A stretch of DNA of 64,000 bases, from the NCBI GenBank assembly GCA_907165135.1, contig OU015566.1, positions 3,350,501 to 3,414,500 of the forward strand, read 5' to 3'. The notes beneath the pieces were generated by a model, which was not told the origin of the DNA, did not search any database, and worked only from the letters and a program-made list of their open reading frames with translations. The stretch comes from Oikopleura dioica (lineage: Eukaryota; Chordata; Appendicularia; Copelata; Oikopleuridae). Within the stretch, counting starts at the first letter, position 1. Every line of letters begins with the position of its first letter. The translations under genes were made by a program, and so were the position numbers. Positions 43,874 to 55,128 of the stretch are shown piece by piece.

Positions 43874-46862
43874 ATGAGAATAAGAGAGTTTTTCCTCATT
43901 CTCGGCGTAAGAGGGGAATATAAAGACTACGGCTCAGATTTTGAGGTTTTTTATGATTATGAATATGAAACGAGCGAGATGAGTGAGAGATTTTATTTGC
44001 CAGAAGAGTCGGAGGAGAGAGAATATGAATACGAGAATGAAGAATTCGAGGAAGAAATTAATAAAACTGGAGAATCTTTTTTCAGGAAGAGATTGAAATT
44101 AAAGAGGAAAATTTCTAGTAAAATTGAGAATATCTTTATTCAAAATGAAAAAGGCGGAAAATCAGATTTTCAAAATATTTTTCGAACTTCAATTTTTAAT
44201 CGTTTTTGAAGCTCTTTCTTTCAAACAAACAACTCTCCTCTCACAACTCTTCCTCCAACAACCGAAGAACCAATTCAACTCTGCGAATTCAAACATTTTG
44301 CCGAAAAATCCATCGTTGCTTTCCACGCTCGATCTTATGATATCTTTGACCGAGAAAGGGCGAAAGAAATTTTTCGGGGAATCATGACTAGAATGTCGGA
44401 TATCGCGCATGGAATAGATGGCGATTGCGAGGAAAAAATGTTCAATTGCGATTTTTTGAAAATTGATAGAGAAGAGGTTAGTCTCTTAATTTATCAGACC
44501 GCTCAAAATATTTTCAGCATGCATGCACCCTTGTCCGAAGAATCGAAAATCTCGCTGGTTCAATCTCCTCCCTCTGCCCTCGCGTCCAGTTTCCAGATTT
44601 CGAAGAGCTCCAACAAGCCGTGCAGCCAAAGCACATGTCTTGTCCCTTCCCAACCATGCTACGAGAAAACATCAACTCAATGAACAAAAAATTCAAACAA
44701 GAGTACGAGCGATCTCCCCTCAAAGCCCTTTCCCTAGCGCTGGAAGAATACAAAATCAAGCTTCAAAATCTCGTCGAAAAAAGCGCCGAAATTGAAATGG
44801 AAGAATACCCGGAAATGCAAAGCGATGCTTTTGGAGAAATTTTGGAAGAGGAAGAAGAAATCGAAGACGAAATTGACTTTCTCGAAAAAATAATTCGGGA
44901 GAGAAAAAAACGGAAAGAAAAAGCAAAAAATTTTGCAAAAACTCAATTTGAGAAAAAATCCTCTTGGAGGACGAGTTGGCAAGGTCGACTTTCTCCATTC
45001 AATGGGTTCTCTTCGTCGACTTCTGTCAGACAAATGGGAGCAGTGAGCGAGAAAATGAAGCCAAAAAAGTTTGGTGGCGCGTTTTCTGTTTTTCCGAGTC
45101 ATGGGAGTAATAAACCATTCAAGGCGGAGGTCAGAACTTTGGAGCTCGGAATGAAGGTCAAGGATCCGGAAGAGCCAGGAAAGCCAATTGATCCTTGGGA
45201 TGGGGAAGGAACAACGACCCAGGAGCCATTTACGACCACGACGATTTTTGATAGGACGCAGAATCCAGATCCGACTCCTTCTTCTACGACTTCAACGACG
45301 AAATCTACAACGAAATCGACAACAACAAGCACATCAGCATCATCATCAACGAAACCATCAACCACAACAACCACGACAAAATCGACAACCACGACGACAA
45401 CAAAACCTAGCACAACAACAATTACCACGACGACAACAACCACAAAAACATACAAGGGCGATGAACCTACTGGCAAATGCCCGCCTTTAGAAAATCCGTA
45501 CTGGTGGAGTTGTCAGAGAGACGGTATAATTTGCTATTTGAGCACATGTGGCGGTAGTAAGCCAAGAAAAGCAGTCTGCAGAAGAGGGAGCTGGAAAGGA
45601 AATTCGTCCACAACAGGTTGCACGATCCCTGATCATCAAACAACAACAACAAAGGCGACAACTACTACAATGACTTCTTCTCAAATAACAACGACGACAT
45701 CAACCACTACTACATCAACACCGAACACTCCCTGGACAGGTTAAACTGACAATTCTGAAAAAAATAACGATTTTTTTACATCTCTTTTCAGGTCCGCCAA
45801 CGTCAACAACTACCATCAAAACCACAACAACAAAAGCAACAACAACAACAACAACAACAACAGCTGTCACTTACAAAGGCGACGAACCAAATCCGAAATG
45901 CCCCGAATTGCAAAATCCAACATGGTGGACTTGCTCCAATAATGGCAATACCTGTATTCTGTTCACATGTGGAAAGAGGAAGAGGCAAGCTCATTGCAGA
46001 GTGAAGAATGGGAAGTTCTTCTGGAAAGGAATATCCAATACAGACGGGTGTACTATTCCTGGTTATGCTACAACAACAACAGCAAAATCAACAACCACGA
46101 CTACAACCACATCTACAACAACCACAACAACTCCCTGGACTGGTCCGCCGACAACACCAACGACAACAACAACCACGACGGCAAAAACAACAACAACAAC
46201 CACGACATCAACAATCACCTACAAAGGCGACAAACCAAATCCAAAATGCCCTACTTTGCCAAATGCTACTTGGTGGAATTGCGAAAACAACGGAAACACA
46301 TGCTACTTGTTCACATGCGGGAGAAGAAAGAGAAAGGCAATGTGCAGGGTGAAAAAAGGAAATTTCTTTTGGGCTGGTAGTCCAAGCACAAATGGCTGTG
46401 ATAAGCCTGGTTATGTTCAAGAATCAACGGATCAATCTGTCGCTTCCTCTACTACTGCAGTTACTCTTCCTGCAACCACAAATTCTCCTCAAAATCCCAC
46501 ATCTCCGACATCTTCGACATCGTCGTCAGTTTCAGCGAACCCGACATCGACGACCACTACGATTGCAAGTTCTTATATCGGCGATGCTCCCTACTTCAAA
46601 TGCCCTATTCTCCCAAACCCAACCTGGTGGAACTGTTCAAATGATGGAAAAACTTGCATCATTGCAACTTGCGGCAGGAGACAACGGAAAGCCTACTGCA
46701 GATATAAAAAAGTAAGGCAAAATAACAAGACCTCAAATTCATATTCTTCAGAAACAATGGGTTTGGACCGGCAGTCCGGGAACAAATGGTTGTAAACAGC
46801 CGAGTTACGTTACATCAACGACTCAAAGTCCTACTGTACCAGCTACTACAACCGGCCTCTGA
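43874..46862 (+). CDS. Mucin-like protein with four six-cysteine WW-type repeats
   Basis: Firm exons: one ending at 44476 (open from about 44212), then 44518-45739, 45792-46711 and 46752-46862, all GT-AG with matching phases. The 5' exon from ATG 43874 is acidic and its junction is unresolved. The N-terminal part (about 300 residues) is helical and charged and contains a few Cys. Thr-rich mucin-type linkers then separate four repeats of about 55 residues: KCP, then NPxWWxC, then C(x)xxTCG, a basic AxCR, an aromatic FFW or WVW, and GC near the end. The six Cys and WW are invariant. It resembles a sushi domain but has extra Cys, so it may be a lineage-specific domain. Probably secreted or house mucus; that role is inference. 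An AATAAA signal is at 46890. Confidence 0.7.
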
Positions 46863-47180
46863 ACTATGAAAACTCTGAATTTTCCTGTAAATAAATTTTT
46901 ACCGAAGCAGCTTTCTTTCTGAATGTTTTGTTATTCAGGTCACCATAGTGAAAACTAAACTTGACCGAAGAAATTGAAGCGCGAATGCATTCTCTATTGT
47001 CTGAATAAAAAAGATCACGCAACAAAAATTTCGAAAGGAACGCTCAAAAGAGCGAGAAAGAGGTCGAGAAAAAATGACGATGAATCAAGTTGGTCCGTTA
47101 GCCGGGGAGGCTATGTCTGGCGATCCGATGGATACCCTTAATTTTTTACAACACGGTTTGCTTCTTGTCTTTTTGGGCCG
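46863..47180. other. Intergenic spacer
   Basis: Holds the AATAAA of the mucin-like gene at 46890-46895. Nothing else is recognised. Confidence 0.3.
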
Positions 47181-47520
47181 AACCAAAATAAGGAAGTAAT
47201 AAGCTAGGAAGTGACAGCGTAGGAGCGAACAAGAAAGTATCATACACGAAAGGATCAAATTATAATGGAAGATCCAAGCCAGTATCGTGCAAGATTGGAT
47301 CGGGCATACATTTGAAAATGATTGAGGATGGGTTTCTTATAGGCCGGTAGGCCTTATACGGCAATCTTATTGGTTCCAAAAAAATTCGATCCTTTAATGC
47401 ATGATCCTATTTAATTTGATACTTTCATGTATGATACTTTCTTATTTGATCCTTTCGTGTATGATACTTTCTTGTTCGCTCCTACGCTGTCACTTCCTAG
47501 CTTATTACTTCCCTATTTTA
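47181..47520. repeat. Palindromic element with about 78-bp near-perfect arms
   Basis: The left arm (AATAAGGAAGTAATAAGC, then CTAGGAAGTGACAGCGTAGG, GAGCGAACAAGAAAGTATC, ATACACGAAAGGATCAAAT) is mirrored almost exactly at 47437-47520. The loop contains GGCCGGTAGGCC and GCAATCTTATTGG, words shared with 24781-25040. No ORF. Confidence 0.7.
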
Positions 47521-47675
47521 GTTCGTGCCGTCTTTTTCATGATTTGAGCGATTTAAAGAAACGGAAATTCACTGCCTATTGCCAAGATATGGGGCGGCAA
47601 GCGTCATGAATGGGTTTGAAAATCATGATTTCTTTGATTTGATAGGAGTTTTTCGCCAGATCGAGACAAGAAGTA

Positions 47676-48387
47676 ATGACTGCAAAACGAATTCGAGGAT
47701 CTGCTGGTTATGACTACATGGGCTACGATACTTCAGGACTGTTTTTCTTCAAGAAAATTTTGGAGAGTGATTTTTGAAGAAAAATGAAAAAGGCAATGTG
47801 ATTTTGAAGGCTACTGGGAAAAATGAGGCGAATTTTTGCTTACGGCTTTGTATCTGCAAGGTCTGTTTCATAGAAAAATAAGGGTGTCTCTCAACTTGCC
47901 ATTACAATCAGTTTTTATCTCAAATTTTAGGTTGAAGGAGGACTGTACATCGAAGCTGGAGGCTGTCATCAAGGAAGTGCATTGTAAAAATCTCCTTTTT
48001 TGCCCGAAAATAACTTTTCTCTAGCGCTGACGGGCAGTGCCTCAAATACGACATGGGAATTTCCGACAGCAATGGAAAGAAGATTTTCTCCCTCGCTCAA
48101 CCCTTCGGCGGCTGCTGCAACCAACACATGAGCAATCACGAGTGGATCATCAGCGAGTACGGAACTGACAATGAAATCTGCCGACTGAAGTCGTACATGA
48201 ATGTTTCTGACACGAACGTTGAAGTGACATTTCCTCGTGATTTGAGCATCGACATGAAAATTTGTAATAAGAAAAAGAATGGCCACTTTTAATGATTTTT
48301 CTAGGTCTAATGATGACAACGATTACGACTGCCTTCAGCATGATGGACGTCCAGATTCGACGAGAACACGATCGAAGAAGAAGATAA
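47676..48387 (+). CDS. Phospholipid scramblase-like protein
   Basis: Exons 47676-47860, 47931-47983, 48025-48263 and 48305-48387 (GT-AG). The best match to scramblases is C-terminal: VSDTNVEVTFPRDLSIDMK followed by a hydrophobic helix, aligned with the TDADNFxIxFPxDLDVxMK helix of that family. Upstream, IFSLAQPFGGCCNQ resembles the Leu/Pro/Cys-rich strand. Exon 1 is 185 nt and needs 186 to stay in frame: one T is missing in a T5 run at about 47772-47776, after which KGNVILKATG continues. The product is about 190 residues, short for the family, so an unseen 5' exon is possible. It is convergent with the next gene. Confidence 0.5.
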
Positions 48388-48404
48388 CTTTTTACAAAAG
48401 AAAA

Positions 48405-48432
48405 TTTATTTGTATGAAAATTTTTTAATAAA
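48405..48432. terminator. Overlapping convergent polyadenylation signals
   Basis: AATAAA on the + strand at 48427-48432 serves the scramblase-like gene (stop 48387). On the - strand, AATAAA reads from 48410 to 48405 for the acidic gene (stop 48438). The signals cross, so the two 3' ends overlap. Confidence 0.55.
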
Positions 48433-48437
48433 AGAAA

Positions 48438-49067
48438 TTAATCATGATGACTAGAAATAAGAGAAAAGGTTTCAAAATCAGAGAAATTGGACATTTCCTC
48501 GCTTTCGCTTTCGAAAATCGAAAAATCGGAATTGTTGTTTCGCTGATTTTGGTTTTCAAAGTCATCTATGTAAACATAAACGATCTCTTTTCGAAGATTT
48601 TGAATTTCTTCTTCCATTACCATTGCGAATTCTTCCTCTTCCTCGGCTAGATTTTCTGCTTGTTCGTTGTTGTTTTCACCGTCCTCTTCTTCCTCCGCGA
48701 TTTCGACACTAGAATTATCTTTGAGAAAAAATCGAATGATATATTTACTCTTGAGTTATTTCAATCTCGCCATTTTCCGAGCAAGAATCCTCCATATCTA
48801 AAATAAAGAAAAGCAGCCCTTTTAAACTTCCAAACTGATTGAAGAAGATGATCCAGAAGCTTCCTCTTCTTCCTCTTCCGCCTCTAGAATCATCCCTAGC
48901 GGGGTGACTTCCCTCGTAATTTTGGGTGATTTTTTCTCGAATATTTTTGGATGACTTTTGCGATAAACATCCTTTTTACGAGAATTAAGTTCTTGTCGAT
49001 ATTTCTTATTTGTAAGGCCTCTATAAATTTCAGCAATTTCTTTTTTGAAAACACGATAAATTTTCAT
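48438..49067 (-). CDS. Acidic low-complexity protein, function unknown
   Basis: Exon 1 (49067-48836) encodes a basic N-terminus (MKIYRVFKKEIAEIYRG) and then a Glu/Ser run. A 38-nt GT-AG intron leads to exon 2 (48797 to about 48751). The last exon (48718-48438) is Glu/Asp/Asn-rich. The second intron is only about 31 nt and lacks a phase-compatible GT donor, so that junction is uncertain (non-canonical or a base-call error). It shares a 252-bp divergent spacer with the aspartic protease gene and overlaps tails with the scramblase-like gene. No domain is recognised. Confidence 0.45.
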
Positions 49068-49319
49068 TTTTTCTTATTTTCATCTTTTTTTTTGCCGAGT
49101 AAAGTGCGAGGAAACCGATTTAGACTGACACATATCCGGGGATTACCCCTTCCGCAAGTTATCGCTTTTTTCTTTATTGAGAAAAGAGATTGCATTTGCG
49201 AAATTATCCGTCTTTAAATTGACGCTAGCAATGTTCAACTTTACATCTGCCCGTTCTCATGCTCGAAAAAGACCGCTCAACTCAACCAAAACTCCTCAGT
49301 TACAAAAAGACTCAAGAGA
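49068..49319. promoter_or_regulatory. Divergent promoter region between the acidic gene and the aspartic protease
   Basis: Only 252 bp separate the two start codons on opposite strands, so regulatory elements must be shared or closely packed. No TATA box is obvious. Confidence 0.4.
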
Positions 49320-50603
49320 ATGATGCTGACCAGTGCTCTCCTTGGCATGGCCCTCGCCGATCCAATTCTGTAAGTTCTGTAAGTCATTTCATCGTCACTT
49401 TCTCATTCATTAAGCATTCCTTTGAAAAAGACCCCCATGACCCGAGGAATCGGAAATCTCCACTCCAAGTACCGAGCCGACGTCCCCACCAACGAATTGA
49501 CCAACTACTTCGACGCCCAGTACTTTGGCCCTTTGACAATTGGAACTCCCCCTCAAAACTTCACGGTCATCTTCGACACTGGCTCCTCCAACCTCTGGGT
49601 TCCTTCCTCCAAGTGCGATCCTCACATCGGCACTGGTTTCGCTTGTTTGAACCACAACAAGTACAACAGCGATGACTCCAGCACCTGGACCGAGGATGGA
49701 ACCAAGTTCGAGATCCAATACGGAACCGGCTCCATGGTCGGCTTCCAGTCCATCGATGACGTCGACATTGCTCCTGGCTCTGGTGGCCTTGTCGCCAAGC
49801 AGGCTACCTTTGCCGAAGCTGTTGAGGAGCCTGGCGTCACCTTCCTCGCTGCCAGGTTTGATGGAATCATGGGTCTTGCCTACCCTTCCATCTCCGTCAA
49901 CGGCGCTACTCCCATCTACAACCAACTGATGGAAGACGGCCAGGTCAACGGCGTCTTCGCCTTCTACATCCATCGGGATAGCTCCAAGCCCGGCCAGTCC
50001 GACATCGGCGGCGAAATCGCTTGGGGAGGCGTCAATCCAGAACGATTCGAAGGAACCTACCCAGAATCGTTCACCTGGCACGATGTGAGCCGACAAGCTT
50101 ACTGGCAAGTCAACATGGGAACCGTCACTGTCAACGGGGATGGTTTCGTTTCCGACCAGCCTCTCGTCGAGTGCCAGGGTGGCTGCCAAGGAATCGTCGA
50201 TTCTGGCACCTCTTTGATCACAGGCCCAACCGAAATCACCGACCAAATCAACAAGGCTATCGGAGCGATCGAATTCATTGCTGGAGAATGGCTCGTTGTT
50301 TGCCGAAACAAACCAAGAATGCCGACAATCGACATTTACATTGATGATGTTCGATACCGAATGACTCCTGGTAAGATTTAAAAAGGGAATTTTAGCTAAT
50401 AAATGTCGCATTTAGACGACTACGTTTTGACGATTGAGGATCAGGGACAAACCCAGTGCATTTCCGCCTTCATGGGTCTTGACATTCCCCCACCAGCTGG
50501 TCCTCTCTGGATTCTCGGAGACGCCTTTATGGGCATGAAATACACTGTCTTCGACTTTGACACCAACCGAGTCGGTTTTGCTCCACTCAAGGGTGAACAA
50601 TAA
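49320..50603 (+). CDS. Cathepsin D-like aspartic protease
   Basis: Exons 49320-49369, 49415-50370 and 50416-50603 (GT-AG, introns 45 nt each) give 397 residues. A short signal peptide ([13 protein letters not shown]) is followed by a brief propeptide. Both catalytic motifs are intact: [10 protein letters not shown] with Asp71 and IVDSGTSLI with Asp279. The flap Tyr is in QYGTGSM, and the C-terminal WILGDAFMG is typical of A1 family pepsins. Length and motifs fit lysosomal or secreted cathepsin D. Codon use is more GC-rich than in neighbours, suggesting high expression (inference). The AATAAA signal overlaps the stop codon. Confidence 0.93.
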
Positions 50604-51464
50604 ATTTCAATGAATCTCCCGAAAATGTTTCTTTTCACGAAAATTCTAGAAAATTTCATCATAAAATAACGTCCCTTGAAAAATTGGGTGCAAATTACGT
50701 GCCAAGTTCGCTGCAAAAATGGGCCATTATGTCTTGTTTAATTTGAAATCTTATAGATTAGGGGGCGAACATCCCTTTTCCGACCACTTTGACAAGTCCA
50801 GCAAGGGCGGAGCGCATTATTATTCGCGAAACTAGAAATGCAATTTTCTTATGCAATTTTCTATGGTTTTGATTGAAAAATGATAAATAAAAGAAATTGC
50901 GTCTGCAAGTGAAACCAAAATGACCCCGGCCAGTGGCGGCCACGAACAAAAACAATGCAAGTGTCATTATCATAAAGATACGGTTTTTTATCTGAGAGTG
51001 AATGTTGGTTTTTTAGAGTTGATGGCGTGGTTTTCTTAACTAAGATGAAAATGAATATATTTTCTTTTTTAATGCTAAAATGAAAGACACGCATATAAAA
51101 TGAGACAATTAAAAGTTCAATAAAAATATTTATTTTCAAATAAGACTTTGAAAAAAAGGATTTCTTAGAAAAATTTTTTCATCGAAAAATCATTTCTACA
51201 GAAGTAAATCTGTGAGTTTCTTCATTTCGTTGAGAAAATAGCAAAAGAATCAAAGCCTGTTAAAAGCTGCAAAAATCAAATATCATGAAATCGGTCGTGT
51301 TCGCTCGTTGGCGCCCTCAATGTCCGGCGCAATCTTGTTTCGGTTCTTGAATTCCAGCGGTCCTTGTCTATAAGAATTTTTAATTACTTGAGTTTTTTCA
51401 ACATTCTTTCCAGAAGACAAGAGAAGCATAAATCACAGAAAAAAAAAGAAGAACAACAAGAAAA
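50604..51464. other. Intergenic spacer
   Basis: AT-rich DNA between two protease genes. Small opposed frames only; no repeat or RNA gene is recognised. Confidence 0.3.
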
Positions 51465-54099
51465 ATGAAGCTTTTGCTCCCTTTTCTGACGCTAGCAAAA
51501 GCTAATTCAGGTATTTCAATTAAAAAAATCAAGTCAATAAGATATTGCTTTGATAAATTCAAACCAATCAAATTAAATCTTTTACCTGACCAAATTATAA
51601 GCCCAAAAATTGTCCATGAAAAACAAAAATCAAATTTTAGGATCAAATTTTATCGATTCCAAAAAAGGCTACGTAAACATCACAGCACCAGGAACTGCAG
51701 GTCTTCAATCTCGTCGACCAAATGCCATTTTCGGTATGAGTCAAGGCGGCCGAGATGTTTTCGCAGCTCAAGATGTCGATCGAAATTTCGCCGAACCAGG
51801 TCTAAGCGTGGCTGATCTTGATTTGGACAACAGAATGCCGTCGCCGCTACGATGCAGAAATCCGCTAGTTCGAGGAGTTGTGGATTCTAGAATCGTTGGA
51901 GGATACGATGCACAAAGAGAAGCTTGGCCGTTTATTGTGAAGATAAGGATCGGTTGTGGAGGGACGATTGTCAGTCCTCAGTGGATTGTTACTGCTGCTC
52001 ATTGGTAAGCTATTTTTTGAAGGATCTCCTATCTATCTTTCAGCTGCCGAGTCTCAAACTTGCGATTTTTGGACGTGACGGTTTCTGAATACGATCGCGC
52101 TGGAATCGATAAAGACGCACAAACCATCCAAGTCGACAAAGTCGTCATCCATCCCAAATTCGTCCCTGCCACGCTTTTGAACGACATCTGCTTGCTCAAG
52201 CTCAAATCGCCAATTGAATTCAACAGTAAGATTTGTTTTAAAAGAGGGATTGTTCACGTGTTTCTTCAAGTGCACGCGCAGCCAGTTTGCCTGCCAGAAA
52301 AGAACTCTCGAATAGATAAAGTGAAACTGGGTGAAGGGCCACTTTGCTATGTCGCCGGTTGGGGACGGGTTGGAGAAACAGAAGGAACCGCGCGAATTCT
52401 TCAAGAGACCCAGGTTTGGAGGAGATTTATTTTGAGAGAAGAAGCGTTCACTAGTAGTATAAAAATTGGTTTGAAGGCAGTAAGGTTGATGTTCTCACAT
52501 TTAAATCAAATTGTTATATTGAAAAAAATTCTAAGTACCCAAAAATCGCAGCTCAATTATGGTTTTTTTTTATGTTTGATCTTAGAAATTTTTATTGCAA
52601 TCTCTCCCGAAAAATCCATTTTGATTCAATCAAGAATTTTTGAGTCGACACTTGAGTAAAAATTTATTATGAGGAAAAATTCTCTATTTTTTTAAATATC
52701 TTTTTAGGTGCCAATTATTCCAAATAAAGTCTGCGACGCGGCATATGCCCGAAACAAGGTACACGAAAACGAGATGATGTGCGCTGGCTATGCAGAAGGC
52801 GGCATCGATGCTTGCCAAGGCGACTCCGGCGGGCCAATGATCTGCGTCGAAAACGATCAGCCAGTTCTCCGCGGCGTCGTTTCTTGGGGAATCGGCTGCG
52901 CAAGAGTCGGCCTCTATGGCGTTTACACTAGAACTTCCTCGTACATCGACTGGATCAAAAGCACCGTCAATCCAAACGACCAAACCTTCGGCGATCTCAT
53001 CAGCAATCCTCCCACAACACAAGCTCCATCTACTCCTCCCAAGACAACAATTCCTTCTGGCACAAGTCCGATCCATCCTCGATGCGGTGATCCAACGAAA
53101 AAGGGTTTCAAGATCGCCAACAACGTCCTGGTCTCTTGCCACAGCAGCCAATGCGATTTCAAATGTCCGGATGGAATGCGACCGTCTCTTGCAAAAGCTG
53201 TTTGTAATTTCAAGAAACGACAATTTGCTCCGAAAAAATTCAAGGTAAATCCAAACCTAGGCCCCTTTTTTCACCATTTTTTCAAGAAAACGATTCATTG
53301 TATCAGCGACAAACCATCAGAACCGCCAGTTCAAAGCTCTTCAGGGGGCTTCAACTCGAATCCTTCTGCTGACGTTGCTGCTGAACTCAATACAGGTCAG
53401 GTCCAAAGTCAAGGACACCCTTAATCTGAGCTTTAGGAAATGCAATGACAAAATGTGGAAACATCGTCAAAAAATTCCGACTTGATACATCCGCCCTTTC
53501 TGTCGACTGCGAAAATGACATCTGCAAATTAACAGTAAGAAAACAACCCTTTTTCTTTGACTTAGAAATTCGCTAAGTGTATCGATGACAACATGCGACC
53601 AACTCTGAACAAAATCACCTGCAATGTAAAAGGAAAGAAAAAGAAAACTGCCCCGAAAAAAGCAAAAGTGAAGTGCGTCGTGAAGGAAGGATCCAGAGGT
53701 AAGATAAATAACTTGGCTTGTTAATTACTCAGCTTTTTGGAAAATGCTCAACCAGCTGCGAAATCAATGTTTTTATTCATCCTTTTTAGCGATGCGCCAC
53801 GTTGGTTCAGAAGCAGAGGAAACATGTGGATATATGCCAGTGAGAACCTCAGATCCGGTGGATTATTTTTGCGAGGGAATGCAGTGCAATTTCTTTTGCC
53901 CTACCGACGATCTCAAGGTTAGTCAAAAAAATAAAATTTCAATATTTTTTGAACGAATAAAAAAACTTTTTTTATTTCAATTTTTATTTTTTTATTGAAA
54001 AAATTAATAATTTCTATTCAGCCAACTCGTGAAAAAATCACTTGCAATCCAAGAAAGGGAAAATGGTGGCCAAAACGATTCAACGTCTTCTGCCAATAA
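51465..54099 (+). CDS. Trypsin-like serine protease with three CCP-like repeats
   Basis: Ten exons (51465-51510, 51641-52004, 52044-52225, 52271-52413, 52708-53244, 53287-53395, 53437-53534, 53566-53698, 53790-53917, 54022-54099) join in phase to 605 residues. Signal peptide [15 protein letters not shown]; propeptide; activation site SRIVGGYD; catalytic His136 (TAAHCC), Asp184 (NDICLL), Ser285 (GDSGGP); Asp before ACQGDSGG predicts trypsin-like specificity. After a Thr/Pro linker come three six-Cys repeats of about 60 residues, each CG...C...CxFxC...C...PK...C, like sushi/CCP modules. The layout recalls complement-type or house-matrix proteases, but with the repeats C-terminal. Secreted. Every junction is GT-AG. 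Confidence 0.9.
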
Positions 54100-55128
54100 G
54101 AAATCGCCTCTCTTACTTTTATCCAATCAGAGTCCTCAATTTCGACTTCTCATCTATTGATCTACTTTTGTAGAATTTTTTTGTAAAAAAACTTGTTCAA
54201 AACTGCGAAATTTTTTTCACACAAAATCACCTCCAAAATTTCCTTCTTTTCTCTTTTGATCGCCCCTTATTTTTGTCTCACATGATCAAAGACAGAAAAC
54301 GAAGCGAAATTTAGTTGGTCGAAATCGTTATTTTCGTCCCTGTTCGCTGAAAAAAGTCCAAGACTCTAAGTGCGTGAAAGTGCTTATTTCAGCGAAAAGG
54401 ACATTTTCCGCTGCTGGATATGAAAAGATAGTAATCTGAAATTCTACTGCTGGATATAATGAAATACTGTCGTTCTGTCTTCTTACTGTAAATAAATGCT
54501 GTTATCAAAAAAATCACAGAAAAGCTGGTTTTTTTCTTTGAAAGTTGAAAATAAGTGCTGATTTTGGAGAAATAAAAATCCGAGTCGGAATTTCTTGAGA
54601 TGATGCGACAAGCGTAAAAATTCGCGGATAGGTTCAGACGTGTAACGGTTTTGGAGGCGAGACAAGTTTTGCTCTTCAAGAAAATCGGCTTTCTAGCATT
54701 TTCTTTTGTCTAAATTGACGAAGACAGAAATCTGCACGCCAGTTGGTTTTTGAGAAAAATCACCTTGAAGATACTATTTTCCAAAAGAGTAGACGACCTT
54801 TAATGCTCATGGCTGGCGTGTTCCAGCTAAAATCGGATGAGCCAAATGTCGACATGCTTTTTAATCGACTTTTCACTTTCAACTTCCGGAGAATTCCTCG
54901 AAATACTGTAGGAAAATTCCGACGATCCTAGCATAGGATGGAAATCCGCCTTCTCTTTTATTGCGGTTAAAAAACTAACACCAGACTGTCGAATTCTCTC
55001 GATTTATGAATAGCACCTTATGTGTTGCTTCCACCTTGACAAAAGCGGTGTCTTCCGGATCAACAAGTCGATTGTTGAAAAAGTGAATATAAAGGTGAAA
55101 AATTCCTAAGGATTTGTTCAAGAAAACA
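54100..55128. other. Intergenic spacer with TATA-like box
   Basis: Mostly AT-rich non-coding DNA. TATAAAG at 55088-55094 lies about 35 bp before the next gene's start codon and may be its TATA box. Nothing else is recognised. Confidence 0.35.
55088..55094 (+). promoter_or_regulatory. Candidate TATA box of the second trypsin gene
   Basis: TATAAAG, 35 bp upstream of the ATG at 55129. The short distance implies a very short 5' leader. Confidence 0.35.

Noticed and set aside
45099-45476. Valine-rich reverse frame of 125 codons
   Set aside because: Antisense of ACA/ACG Thr repeats in the mucin-like gene.
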